From contig NZ_KB907788.1 in the NCBI RefSeq assembly GCF_000382205.1, positions 62,001-126,000 on the forward strand: 64,000 bases of DNA, read 5' to 3'. The notes under the pieces are model-generated. The model was not told where the DNA came from, ran no database searches, and was given only the letters and a program-made list of their open reading frames with translations. Position 1 is the stretch's first letter. Every line of letters starts with the position of its first letter. The position numbers and the translations under genes are program-made. This document shows, in pieces, positions 26,970 through 35,398 of the stretch. The DNA is from Dyadobacter beijingensis DSM 21582. GTDB taxonomy: Bacteria; Bacteroidota; Bacteroidia; Cytophagales; Spirosomataceae.

Positions 26970-27174
26970 ATGTTTCAACAGTGAAACGCCACGACGGTGC
27001 GTGTGGCGGCATTTTCATCCCGTCAATAACCCTTTTGATCTCCACGAGTTCCGGAAAGCCGTTGGGGAGGTATTTGTAAGAAAATGTGTCCACATGCTTC
27101 CTGCCCAGCGCATCGGAAAATTGCGCGTTCACGCTATGGCCACTTTGCTTGTCAGGAAATGTGGATTTTTTAGC
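26970..27174 (-). pseudogene. Possible gene remnant in the spacer after the kai operon
   Basis: On the minus strand an open stretch after a TAA at 27175-27177 reads protein-like sequence without a start codon: KKSTFPDKQSGHSVNAQF, GRKHVDTFSYKYLPNGFPEL, VEIKRVIDGMKMPP, then loses this character towards the kinase 3' end. I do not recognise the family. It may be the stump of a secreted or lipoprotein gene. Confidence 0.25.
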
Positions 27175-27218
27175 TTAAAAACGCGGTTAATTCAGCCGTT
27201 TTGCTGACTTTTAAGGTT

Positions 27219-28574
27219 ATGGCAACAAAACAAACTCCCGCAGCGGGTACGAACCCGGAAACGCTGCGTTCTACACAAGACCCGCTCATGAACCGAAGGA
27301 CCATGCTCGGCATGACCGGTGCGGCCAGTCTCGCAGCGTTGACAGGCGTCGGTACCGGTGCCGTGGCGCATAGCGCTCCTAAAAAGCCGCGCATTGCATG
27401 CCTCGTTTCATACTGGGGCGCTACACGCTCGCATGCGGACTGGATCGTGACCAAGCTGCTCGACGGCTACTGGTGGGAGGGCGCACATACGCCTTCGCGC
27501 GTGGAGGTGGTAGCCGTGTACATTCACCAGTTCGAGACGAGCGGGCTTGGACAGAAGATATGCCGGTCCAAGAATATTCCTATATTCAAAACAGTAGGGG
27601 AGGCTGTTACGCTGGGCGGTAAAGAGCTCGCCATAGATGGCGTCGTGATCGTGGGGGAGCACGGGGAATACCCGACCAATCTGAAAGGACAATGGCTGTT
27701 GCCGCGCTGGTGGATTTATCAGCAGGTGATCAAGGTATTCGAAGCCAGCAAACGCTCCGTACCGGTTTTTAATGATAAACACCTCTCGTACAGCTGGGAT
27801 GAGGCCAAATGGATGTTTGATAAGTCACGGGAACTGAACTTTCCGCTGACCGGCGGCTCATCCATACCGGTTTATTTCCGCAAGCCGGAGATCGAACTCG
27901 CTATCGATACGCCCATCAAAACATCCGTCGTGCTGGGAGGCGCGCCCGACGAGGGGGCGCTGTTCCATTGTGTGGACGTGCTCCAAGCCTTTGCAGAGCG
28001 CCGGAAGGGGGGCGAAACGGGAGTGAAATCGGTGCAATGCATCCGCGGGCCCGAAACCTGGAAATGGACCGAAGCCAATCCCTGGGCCGGCAAGCTGCTG
28101 GAAGCGGTGCGGGTGAAATTCGACCTGAAACCGGGGCATTTCCAGTCCATTGCCCGGCCGAACGTCTGCATTGTCGAGTACAACGACGGCACCAAAGCGG
28201 CCGTGTATTCCGCGCAGGACGTAGGCTGGACCTACGCCGCCGAAATCGAAGGGAAAAATGAGCCGACGATCATCTCCATGCTGGACTGGCCGGGGCCGTT
28301 TTCGCAATACCACGCCTCCAATTCCCAGCCGCATTGGATCACCGAGATGATGGTTACCGGCAAGGAGCCGTTCAACGCCGAACGGCTGCTGCTATCTACT
28401 GGCATTACGGCCTACAATATGGAATCCAACTGGGAAAACGGCCGGTACTCACCCGTAGGGCGCCGCATCGAAACGCCCTTTATGAACATGAAGTACCGCT
28501 CCACCCGCGGCGCGCAGTTCAGTACCGGCGAGCGCCCCCCGAACGTGCCCTATATGCGAGGTTTCGCAGATTAA
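27219..28574 (+). CDS. Tat-signal secreted protein of unknown function
   Basis: 451 residues from the ATG at 27219. A twin-arginine signal (MNRRTMLGMTGAASLAALTG) begins after a polar lead of about 23 residues, so the true start could also be the internal Met of MNRRTML. The mature part begins KKPRIACLVSYWGATRSHAD and includes HGEYPTNLKGQWLLPRWW, FNDKHLSYSWDEAKWMFD and ALFHCVDVLQAFAERRKGG. It resembles conserved exported proteins found near Gfo/Idh enzymes in Bacteroidota and Planctomycetes, without an assigned activity. Tat export suggests a folded, perhaps cofactor-bearing, periplasmic protein. Confidence 0.7.
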   Translation: MATKQTPAAGTNPETLRSTQDPLMNRRTMLGMTGAASLAALTGVGTGAVAHSAPKKPRIACLVSYWGATRSHADWIVTKLLDGYWWEGAHTPSRVEVVAVYIHQFETSGLGQKICRSKNIPIFKTVGEAVTLGGKELAIDGVVIVGEHGEYPTNLKGQWLLPRWWIYQQVIKVFEASKRSVPVFNDKHLSYSWDEAKWMFDKSRELNFPLTGGSSIPVYFRKPEIELAIDTPIKTSVVLGGAPDEGALFHCVDVLQAFAERRKGGETGVKSVQCIRGPETWKWTEANPWAGKLLEAVRVKFDLKPGHFQSIARPNVCIVEYNDGTKAAVYSAQDVGWTYAAEIEGKNEPTIISMLDWPGPFSQYHASNSQPHWITEMMVTGKEPFNAERLLLSTGITAYNMESNWENGRYSPVGRRIETPFMNMKYRSTRGAQFSTGERPPNVPYMRGFAD

Positions 28575-28577
28575 TTT

Positions 28578-28668
28578 TGAATGATTGAATGACTGAATGA
28601 TTGAATAGCCCTTATTCTTTCAATCGGAAAAGCATTCAATCATTCGGTCATTCAGTCATCCAATCATT
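28578..28668. repeat. Inverted array of TGAATGAY octamers
   Basis: The left arm (28578-28606) is a run of TGAATGAT/TGAATGAC octamers. The right arm (28634-28668) carries the reverse complement (ATTCAATCATT, CATTCAGTCAT), differing by a G-T type change and one extra unit. The transcript could fold into a long hairpin between the Tat protein and the dipeptidase genes. Confidence 0.7.
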
Positions 28669-28676
28669 ACTTTTTC

Positions 28677-29948
28677 ATGAATCGCCGAAACGCTGTTAAA
28701 AGCCTGACACTCCTTCCGGCTGCCGGAAATATACTTTCTTTAAAAAACCTCTCAGCCGCGCCCGTACGCGTCCCGAATCCACTTAATGCATCCGACAAGC
28801 CGATGCCCGATCTGCACCGCGACGCGTTCGTGATGGATGGCCATACCCATGTGATGAGCCGGGAGCTGGTGCTGAAAACGGATATTGGCCAGCGGTACAA
28901 GGACGGGACGGTGGATCTGCCAAGGGCGAAGGAAGGCGGGCTGGACGCGATGTTCTTTTCGGTTTATACCCCTGAAAACTACTATCCCGGACGGTTTGAA
29001 ACCAAAAACACCTTCCGCGTCGTGAACCTCGCATTGGACCAGATCCGGAAGAACAATGCGGTAATTGAGCTGGCGCTGAATGCTTCGGATATTGAGCGGA
29101 TCAATAAAAAAGGCAAGATGGCCGCGTTCCTCGACCTGGAAGGCGGCTACGACCTCCACGGCGATCTCGACCTGCTGCGTGCCCTGTACAAGCTCGGCCT
29201 GCGCGCCATGCAGCTCACCGCCCATAGTACGACCAATGCATTCATCGATGCCTGCAACGACGTGTACACCTGGGGCGGGATCAACGACCACGGTAAGGCG
29301 GTGATCAGGGAAATGAACAACCTCGGGATGGTGATCAACGTCGCACACGCTTCCAACGACGCGATCCTTCAATCGGTAGCCGCGAGCCGTCACCCGGTGA
29401 TTTACAGCCACGGCGGGTTTTACAAGATCGTAGACCACCCGCGCTGCATTTCCGACGAAGCCGCAAAAGCGATCGCTGCGAAAGGCGGCGTGATCGGCGT
29501 GCATTTCGGGAGCCTGTTCAACAACCCTGCATACTGGGCATGGCAGAAACCGAACAATCCCGTTAGAAAGCAACCCGTTCCACAGCCCAAAACACCACGC
29601 ATTTTAGCGACCCAGGCTACGAACCAGACCATCGAAGATGTAGACAGGGAATTCGCCCGCGAACTGCCATTTACCTATAATCAAACCATTCCCGACGAAT
29701 ACTGGATGCACGTGGACCAGCTGGCCAGGGTGATCGATTACGGCGTCAACCTCGTCGGCGAGGACCACATCGCCCTCGGCTCCGACCTCGACGGCGGTCC
29801 CGAACTCCCCCGCGAGATCAAAGACATCAGCGACTACCCTCAAATCACGATGGCCCTGCAACGGTTGGGCTACACCGATCAGCGGATCAGGAAGATCCTG
29901 GGTTTGAACTGGCTGCGCGTGATCAGGGAGGTGACGGAGGGGAAATAA
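28677..29948 (+). CDS. Membrane dipeptidase (peptidase family M19)
   Basis: 423 residues with an N-terminal export signal starting MNRRNAVKSLTLLPAAG. M19 metallo-dipeptidase features: FVMDGHTHVMS (His56, His58), FLDLEGGYDLHGDLDLL with a metal-ligand Glu, INVAHAS and VIYSHGGFY with the conserved histidines, and ALGSDLDGG near the C-terminus. The usual first motif is H-x-D; here it is H-T-H, so the second ligand differs. The enzyme would hydrolyse dipeptides in the periplasm. Separated from the Tat protein gene by the octamer hairpin. Confidence 0.88.
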   Translation: MNRRNAVKSLTLLPAAGNILSLKNLSAAPVRVPNPLNASDKPMPDLHRDAFVMDGHTHVMSRELVLKTDIGQRYKDGTVDLPRAKEGGLDAMFFSVYTPENYYPGRFETKNTFRVVNLALDQIRKNNAVIELALNASDIERINKKGKMAAFLDLEGGYDLHGDLDLLRALYKLGLRAMQLTAHSTTNAFIDACNDVYTWGGINDHGKAVIREMNNLGMVINVAHASNDAILQSVAASRHPVIYSHGGFYKIVDHPRCISDEAAKAIAAKGGVIGVHFGSLFNNPAYWAWQKPNNPVRKQPVPQPKTPRILATQATNQTIEDVDREFARELPFTYNQTIPDEYWMHVDQLARVIDYGVNLVGEDHIALGSDLDGGPELPREIKDISDYPQITMALQRLGYTDQRIRKILGLNWLRVIREVTEGK

Positions 29949-29959
29949 AGAAGGGGCCG

Positions 29960-30805
29960 CTATTTCCCGGTGAAAAAATCGACCGCGATCCGGCTCAGGA
30001 CGTCGCCTTTTTCATCGGGCATTTCATGGCCTGTATTTGGGTAAATGCACAATTGCCCCTGTTTGAGCGCTCGGTACATTTCAATACTGTGTTCCAACCG
30101 GATCATATCGCGGTCTCCCCTGATAATCAGGACGGGAACGTTGATTTTCGAAAGTTTGTCATCGGGGACCTTAACTTCGCGCGCCCACATTTTCTGATTT
30201 TCTTCCCAAAACCGCACCCATTTTTCAGGATTCGGGTTCATACTTTGATAATGCTTTAACCAATCGCCGTCTTCTTTGACCGCTTCAATGGTATACGCTT
30301 TCAGAAGGTCGCGCGCTTCCGGCGTCAGTCCGCTGGCACGGGTGTTCGAGGCCCCGCTCACCACCTTTTTAACTTTATCCGGACGTTTGGCGGCCAGCAG
30401 CAACGCAGTGTTTCCGCCGGTGCTCCACCCGAAAACATAGGCGCTATCCAGGTGCAACGAGTCGATCAGGACGGAGCAATAATCGGCCATCAGCTCGCCG
30501 CTCAGACTATCGGCATGCTCCGACCGCCCATGTCCCGGGCTATCCGGTGCAATTACCCTGAAATGCTTCGCCAATCCAGGTATAACCCCGGCCAGGTTCT
30601 CGATTGACCCAAGCCCCTGATGCAGTACAAGCAGCGGCACGCCGGTCCCGTAGGTTTCATAGTAAATCCTCGTGCCGTAAATGGATACGTATTTTCCATT
30701 GTTGGAACCATAATGGATTTCTTTGACGACGCCTTCCTGTTTTTTGGCATCGGTACAGGAAAGTATTGTCAACGAAAGTAACAGGCAACAGAGCGATCGG
30801 TTCAT
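29960..30805 (-). CDS. Alpha/beta hydrolase lipoprotein
   Basis: 281 residues from the ATG at 30803-30805; the frame runs on upstream but without a signal. Lipoprotein signal MNRSLCCLLLSLTILSC (Cys17). The hydrolase domain has LVLHQGLGS (oxyanion HQG), PGHGRSEHAD, the Ser nucleophile in FGWSTGGNTALL, the acid in IRGDRDMI and the His in PNTGHEMPD. Complete Ser-Asp-His triad, substrate unknown. Convergent with the dipeptidase (11-base gap) and downstream of the M56-POTRA gene on the same strand. Confidence 0.87.
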   Translation of the reverse strand: MNRSLCCLLLSLTILSCTDAKKQEGVVKEIHYGSNNGKYVSIYGTRIYYETYGTGVPLLVLHQGLGSIENLAGVIPGLAKHFRVIAPDSPGHGRSEHADSLSGELMADYCSVLIDSLHLDSAYVFGWSTGGNTALLLAAKRPDKVKKVVSGASNTRASGLTPEARDLLKAYTIEAVKEDGDWLKHYQSMNPNPEKWVRFWEENQKMWAREVKVPDDKLSKINVPVLIIRGDRDMIRLEHSIEMYRALKQGQLCIYPNTGHEMPDEKGDVLSRIAVDFFTGK

Positions 30806-30836
30806 TTGTTGGTTAGGGTTGAATGGAATGGCAGTT

Positions 30837-32315
30837 TTACGGCTCTTGTACCACAAACTCAATGTCTACCAGTCGTTTTTTACCGGGCGCTTTTGGCAAT
30901 GGGTAGGGGTTGATCTTAACGCTGTCGGGATTGACGAGGCCGCTTTTAGCCAGTTTTTCCTGTGATCGGATAAGCAGCGACCGGTTGAACAGCTGGCCGT
31001 TTTTAACCTCAACGAATGACTTAATGTCTTCGGTCTGCGATTTGCCGCCGCTTTTGTTGGTCAATATCACATTGTTAACCCAAACCTGCTCGTCCTCCGA
31101 AATGTCGATGGTCAGTTCCATCCGGCCATTAACCAATTTTTCTTTGATGTCCGTGTAAAAGAACAAATAGCCATTGTCCATATAAAGACTGATCACTGAT
31201 TTATCCAATGGACCTTTGTACAACCGCTCGTTGAAACGGGTCTTATCGTACGGCTCGCCTACCTTGATGCCCAGCAGCTGACCGAGCTCGGCATCGGAGT
31301 GCAGCCTGTTTCCGTTCCAGGTAATTTTGGAAATGACGGGGCCGGAAATAGACCTTTCGGTGGCGTGCTCAGGCGCCGCGGGCGCTTCGCGGGTAGAATC
31401 CATACAGGCAGAAATGAGCAGCACGGCGGCGCAGGCTGGGACTAGTAAAAGCAGTTTGAACCTTTCCATGGCTTTCGTTTTGGGTTTGTTTAACATGACT
31501 ATCCGACGTAAAAATTGCGAATCCGAGAAGGGGTGTGCGATGCGGTAAGCGGGAGTACTGGTGGCTAATGCAACCAATAATTCCTGATAAGCTGTACTAT
31601 TCTGCCGGGCGTGTGCAGCCTGGCGATCAGCTAGGAACTCGTGTACATCCCGCAGGTGGCGGGACAGCTTTTTTGCAAAAGGATTGAACCAGAAAAAGGC
31701 TGTTATGATTTCAAAAAGTGCATTATCAACGGTGTGCCATTGCATGACGTGAACTTCCTCATGACGCTGTATGCTGGCCAGCTGGTCAGGCGCTAACGAC
31801 AGGGCGTGAACGTTCAGAAAAATGTCTTTGCCAAACGAAAAAGTAGGCAGCTGGTTTTGCACCCAAACGTTCGCAATCTCCCCGCGACTCAGCATTTGTG
31901 ACCGCATTCGGATTTTTCTTAACTGTACCAATGCACGAGCCGACCGCACCAGCATGGCCAAAACACCCGACCAGTACACGACTGTCATGGAAAACCACAG
32001 CCACTCAGCGGCTTGCGGCGCACTGGCCCCATTCATCGGAGTGTTCAGGGTTGCCTGCCATACGGGCATGGGCTCGATCGCAAAACGCAGGTTTGTGACA
32101 GGGCTTTCGGAAACAAACTGGCCGCCCAGGAATAGTGCCGGCGTGATCGGGAGCAGTAAACAAATACCGGTGCCGCCCAGCAAAATCCAGCGGTTCAGTG
32201 TGAAAAACGTCCATTGTCGAAAGCAATACGAATAAGCAGCCCACAGAATGGCCATTGCCAACGAGGCACTAAGCAGCCAGGTGAAGAAATCAGGGTTACT
32301 CAATTGCACTGTCAT
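30837..32315 (-). CDS. BlaR1-type M56 metallopeptidase fused to POTRA domains
   Basis: 492 residues from the ATG at 32313-32315, overlapping the blaI-like stop by 20 bases. The N-terminal half is a BlaR1/M56 membrane protease: several hydrophobic helices (FFTWLLSASLAMAILWAAY, WILLGGTGICLLLPITPA) and the zinc motif HEEVH at 185-189 with a downstream E-F-L-A-D ligand segment. A further helix (LLLLVPACAAVLLISAC) leads to an extracytoplasmic tail with two POTRA-like units (ISKITWNGNRLHSDAELG; VWVNNVILTNKSGGKSQTED). BlaR1 proteins usually carry a penicillin-binding or TonB-type tail, so this fusion is unusual. Predicted to sense an envelope signal and inactivate the BlaI repressor. Confidence 0.82.
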   Translation of the reverse strand: MTVQLSNPDFFTWLLSASLAMAILWAAYSYCFRQWTFFTLNRWILLGGTGICLLLPITPALFLGGQFVSESPVTNLRFAIEPMPVWQATLNTPMNGASAPQAAEWLWFSMTVVYWSGVLAMLVRSARALVQLRKIRMRSQMLSRGEIANVWVQNQLPTFSFGKDIFLNVHALSLAPDQLASIQRHEEVHVMQWHTVDNALFEIITAFFWFNPFAKKLSRHLRDVHEFLADRQAAHARQNSTAYQELLVALATSTPAYRIAHPFSDSQFLRRIVMLNKPKTKAMERFKLLLLVPACAAVLLISACMDSTREAPAAPEHATERSISGPVISKITWNGNRLHSDAELGQLLGIKVGEPYDKTRFNERLYKGPLDKSVISLYMDNGYLFFYTDIKEKLVNGRMELTIDISEDEQVWVNNVILTNKSGGKSQTEDIKSFVEVKNGQLFNRSLLIRSQEKLAKSGLVNPDSVKINPYPLPKAPGKKRLVDIEFVVQEP

Positions 32316-32676
32316 CGGTTCTGTTTTTGTTGATTTCTGCCACTGCCTTTTCGATTTCTTCCGGTGAAATATTTTCCTCTTCGAGCATGAAAGACAGCAC
32401 ATTTCCGGAAGCGCCGTCAAAATAATTGGCTACGAAATTTCTGAATGTGAAACTGCGATAGGAGAGTTTCGAAATCAATGGGAAGTATTCATGCGTTTTA
32501 CCATACGCCCGATGGCCCACAAAACCCTTCTTTTCGAGAATGCGAATCAGCGATGATATCGTATTATACGGCGGCGCCGGCTCGCCCAGCTTATCGATCA
32601 CGTCCTTCACAAATCCACTTTTCATGTCCCAGATGATCTGCATGATCTTCTCTTCGGCTTTTGTCAATGTCTCCAT
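32296..32676 (-). CDS. BlaI/MecI/CopY family repressor
   Basis: 126 residues from the ATG at 32674-32676. Winged helix (LTKAEEKIMQIIWDM, PPYNTISSLIRILEKKGFVG) with the characteristic wing HRAYGKTHEYFPLIS, and a C-terminal dimerisation helix where the partner protease would cleave. First gene of a two-gene operon with the M56-POTRA protein. An AT-rich imperfect dyad upstream is the likely autoregulatory site. Confidence 0.9.
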   Translation of the reverse strand: METLTKAEEKIMQIIWDMKSGFVKDVIDKLGEPAPPYNTISSLIRILEKKGFVGHRAYGKTHEYFPLISKLSYRSFTFRNFVANYFDGASGNVLSFMLEEENISPEEIEKAVAEINKNRTDDSAIE

Positions 32677-32701
32677 GCCCAAACATATAACGTATTTTTC
32701 A

Positions 32702-32731
32702 GTTTTACAACTAAATTATAAGTTTTATAAC
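32702..32731. promoter_or_regulatory. Imperfect AT-rich dyad upstream of the BlaI-like gene
   Basis: A 30-base stretch beginning GTTTTACAACT and ending AAGTTTTATAAC is symmetric at about 10 of 15 paired positions. It begins 26 bases before the repressor start codon, where a BlaI operator is expected. The symmetry is too loose for more than a candidate. Confidence 0.3.
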
Positions 32732-32797
32732 GGAATATTCAGTTTTTGGTATTCAAATGAAATTGTAACTGTTTTCTATTAAATGTAACCATCAATG

Positions 32798-33009
32798 TAA
32801 TTGCCGCAATCTCTCATCGTTAAATGGCAAAGCCCTGACACGTGTTCGCGAGATATTTGCTAGTTCTCCTTCTTTTTGCCTGCACCGTCGCTGCGGATTT
32901 ACATGCTCAAACTGCGCTATACGCCGCCGCAGTTGCCCAATCCGCCGGCCTCGCCTGCCTTTGCAGGAATGCGGCCTGGCTGCCGGGTAAACAAATAATT
33001 GCCGCAATC
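32798..33009. repeat. 14-base direct repeats flanking a short orphan segment
   Basis: TAATTGCCGCAATC occurs at 32798-32811 and again at 32996-33009, bracketing about 184 bases. The core ATTGCCGCAAT is itself near-palindromic. The bracketed segment contains a possible truncated secreted-protein start. Confidence 0.55.
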
Positions 33010-33015
33010 CGGTGA
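32842..33015 (+). pseudogene. Possible 5' stump of a secreted-protein gene
   Basis: From a GTG at 32842 the frame encodes FARYLLVLLLFACTVAADL followed by HAQ, a plausible signal peptide, then 30 Ala-rich residues and a stop at 33013-33015. The part after the signal peptide has no protein-like character and runs into the second direct repeat, so it may be a deletion product. The rest of the 423-base spacer (32677-33099) shows only the BlaI promoter region. Confidence 0.3.
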
Positions 33016-33099
33016 AATGAATGCCCGTAACGGCTTTTAAGGATTATGCCGGGCAATGTGCGCCCATCACCTTTATTCAGGATCTTAAACAGACAGGCT

Positions 33100-34188
33100 A
33101 TGCAAATCGAAAGACGCGATTTTTTGACCACATTATCCATGGCCGGGGCGGCTACATTGTTCTCGGGCAATCCGCTCATCGGGGCGACGGCGCCGAAAAA
33201 GGACAAACTCGGCATCGCGCTCGTGGGACTGGGCTATTACAGCACCGACCTCCTCGCGCCTGCGCTGCAACTCACGGAAAAATGCCACCTCGCAGGCATC
33301 GTGACGGGCACGCCCGCCAAAGCCGAGGCCTGGAAAGCCAAATACAACATCCCCGACAAGAATATTTACAACTACCAGAACTTCGACCAGATCGCGAAAA
33401 ACCCCGATATCGACATTGTGTACGTGGTTCTGCCGCCATCCATGCACCGGGAATATGTGGTGCGGGCCGCGAAAGCCGGGAAACATGTGTTCTGTGAAAA
33501 GCCGATGGCGCCCTCCGTGGCCGATTGCGAGGCGATGATCGCCGCTTGTAAAAGCAACAAGGTGAAGCTGGCAATCGGCTACCGCTGCCAGCACGACCCG
33601 AATATCCAGGCCTATATGAAGGTCGCAAAAGAGCAGAAATTCGGAAAGGTGAAAATGATCAATAGTGCCGCGGGGTATTTCGACGCGCGTACCGATCACT
33701 GGAAACAAAAAAAGGCGTTGGGCGGGGGCTGCATGGGCGACATGGGCGTGTACGCATTGCAGGGCGCGCGCCTGGCCACGGGCGAGGAACCGATTAGCGT
33801 GATCGCGCAGGCCTCGACGACACGGCCGGAAATTTACAAGGAAGTGGAAGAAACGATGATGTTCATGCTCGATTTCCCGAGCGGTGCCCGCGCCGCCTGC
33901 CAGACTAGTTTCGGCATTAATATGAACTACCTGCAAGTGAATTACGAAAAAGGCTGGCTGAAAATGGAGCCGCAGTCGGGGTATAACGGGAACAAGGGCA
34001 GCATGTCCGACGGCACGCTCATCAACTTCCCGATCAAGAGCCAGCAGGCGAAGCAAATGGACGAGGATTGCCTGGCGATCATGAACAACACCGACCTCAT
34101 CGCACCCGGCGAGGAAGGTTTGCGGGATATCCGTGTGGTGGAAGCCATTTACAAGTCCGTAGCCACGGGTAAGAGCGTGAAAATCTGA
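33100..34188 (+). CDS. Tat-exported Gfo/Idh/MocA oxidoreductase
   Basis: 362 residues from the ATG at 33100; the frame extends upstream but MQIERRDFLTTLSMAGAA is a clear twin-arginine signal. Rossmann domain with glycine motif ALVGLGYYS, the NAD(P)-binding EKP motif (VFCEKPMAP), and the C-terminal Gfo/Idh fold with GGGCMGDMGVYALQGAR containing the catalytic region. Such periplasmic enzymes oxidise sugars or inositols with a pre-bound cofactor (glucose-fructose oxidoreductase type). Monocistronic with a strong terminator. Confidence 0.9.
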   Translation: MQIERRDFLTTLSMAGAATLFSGNPLIGATAPKKDKLGIALVGLGYYSTDLLAPALQLTEKCHLAGIVTGTPAKAEAWKAKYNIPDKNIYNYQNFDQIAKNPDIDIVYVVLPPSMHREYVVRAAKAGKHVFCEKPMAPSVADCEAMIAACKSNKVKLAIGYRCQHDPNIQAYMKVAKEQKFGKVKMINSAAGYFDARTDHWKQKKALGGGCMGDMGVYALQGARLATGEEPISVIAQASTTRPEIYKEVEETMMFMLDFPSGARAACQTSFGINMNYLQVNYEKGWLKMEPQSGYNGNKGSMSDGTLINFPIKSQQAKQMDEDCLAIMNNTDLIAPGEEGLRDIRVVEAIYKSVATGKSVKI

Positions 34189-34236
34189 AAAGGCGACCCG
34201 TAAACGGGCAGCGAAACAATTTTAAAAGTCTTGAAG

Positions 34237-34284
34237 AAGGCCTGTTCGACAAATTGCTTGGGCAAAATGAGAACAGGCCTTTTT
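34237..34284 (+). terminator. Rho-independent terminator after Gfo/Idh/MocA
   Basis: AAGGCCTGTTC (34237-34247) pairs perfectly with GAACAGGCCTT (34271-34281), followed by TTT. It also lies directly before the convergent methyltransferase stop at 34302. Confidence 0.85.
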
Positions 34285-34301
34285 GCTATACCGTCGGATG
34301 G

Positions 34302-35126
34302 CTATCGCCGTACCGTCACTTTCAGGAACGTGGCCGGAATGGAGGTCGCGTTAGGATCGGTGCTTTGGTTCTGGCTTTGGAAAAGCGCTTCCAGTTCACG
34401 CTGGAGGTCGGCTTCTTTGCCGTTTTTCTCCGCGGCTTCGAAAGCGTTCATCGTCGGGCCGTAGTATTTCCTGAATGTATCCAGGAATACAGCGGGTGAG
34501 AATGGCGCGCGGAAAGTAAAAGTTTCCCTTTCGAAAGAGATATTCTCCTGTAATGCGCCGGCGGCGACGAAGCGCTCGGTCACGTTGGCCTCTACGCCCC
34601 AGAGCATGGGGCTCACGAACCCTTCCGGCGGCGCGGGGGTATAAGCCGAGCTCACTTTCAGGATCTGCGCCACGAGCGTCGGGTCGCCGGGAATCCAATT
34701 GCCCATCACGATTTTCCCGCCGGGACGTGTCACCCGGAACATTTCTTTCGCCACATCGAATGGCTGCGGAGCGAACATCGCGCCGAATATGCTTACCACG
34801 AGGTCGAGCGACTCGTCGGCAATGTCGTGGAGATTGATCGCGTCGCCTTCGCGGAACGCGATGTTAGTCAATCCCTCGGCCTTTACCCGGGCATTACCGG
34901 CTGCGACGAGGTTCCGGGCGATGTCTACACCCTGAACATTGGCACCCAGCCGTGCCGCGGGGATAGCTGTGGTACCGTCGCCGCAGCCGAGGTCGAGGAC
35001 TTCCTGCCCTTTCGTGATCCCTAATTTCGCTACCAGGGCAGTGCCGCTCTCGCGCATGGTTTCTGCCAGACGGGTGAAGTCACCCTTTTCCCAAAGTGCT
35101 TTGTTTGCATTCATTTTATTTTTCAT
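34302..35126 (-). CDS. Class I SAM-dependent methyltransferase
   Basis: 274 residues. Rossmann-type methyltransferase with motif I VLDLGCGDGTTAIPAARLG (residues 43-61), motif II acid in VQGVDIA, GDAINLHDIADESLDLVVS and the post-motif RVTRPGGKIVMGNW. A C-terminal part of about 100 residues resembles UbiE/COQ5-like and arsenite-type small-molecule methyltransferases; the substrate is not predictable. The start ATG overlaps the stop of a 35-codon ORF by ATGA. A second ATG five codons in (35112-35114) is an alternative. Confidence 0.85.
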   Translation of the reverse strand: MKNKMNANKALWEKGDFTRLAETMRESGTALVAKLGITKGQEVLDLGCGDGTTAIPAARLGANVQGVDIARNLVAAGNARVKAEGLTNIAFREGDAINLHDIADESLDLVVSIFGAMFAPQPFDVAKEMFRVTRPGGKIVMGNWIPGDPTLVAQILKVSSAYTPAPPEGFVSPMLWGVEANVTERFVAAGALQENISFERETFTFRAPFSPAVFLDTFRKYYGPTMNAFEAAEKNGKEADLQRELEALFQSQNQSTDPNATSIPATFLKVTVRR

Positions 35127-35230
35127 TTAGAGTTAATAGATACTGTTTTAAATTTTTGAGCGGTTTGCTTGCATATCGCGAAAGAGAGGAGCAGCGCGAG
35201 CAGCAGTGTGACATAATGAAAATTTTTCAT
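35123..35230 (-). CDS. 35-residue hydrophobic micro-ORF coupled to the methyltransferase
   Basis: ATG at 35228-35230 opens a frame reading MKNFHYVTLLLALLLSFAIC and a short basic tail, ending in TGA at 35123-35125. The TGA overlaps the methyltransferase ATG as ATGA, the classic translational-coupling arrangement. It may be a leader peptide, a small membrane protein or a degraded lipoprotein start. No family recognised. Confidence 0.45.
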   Translation of the reverse strand: MKNFHYVTLLLALLLSFAICKQTAQKFKTVSINSK

Positions 35231-35398
35231 GAGCTAATAGATAAATGAGGCTGCAAAATTGGGGTGGAATGAGGCCTTGAAACTTGTAATGGCGACGCAT
35301 ATCCAGGTAATTATGCGCCATCCGACCTATCGGCTACGGCCGAAGTGCCTTACAAGGCGGTGTACCGCTTTGTGAAACGGGTTCTTTAAATTTTGTGG

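Noticed and set aside
28578-28668. Octamer repeats as a miniature CRISPR or direct-repeat array.
   Set aside because: Units are eight bases, contiguous, without spacers, and arranged as an inverted pair, so a hairpin explains them better.
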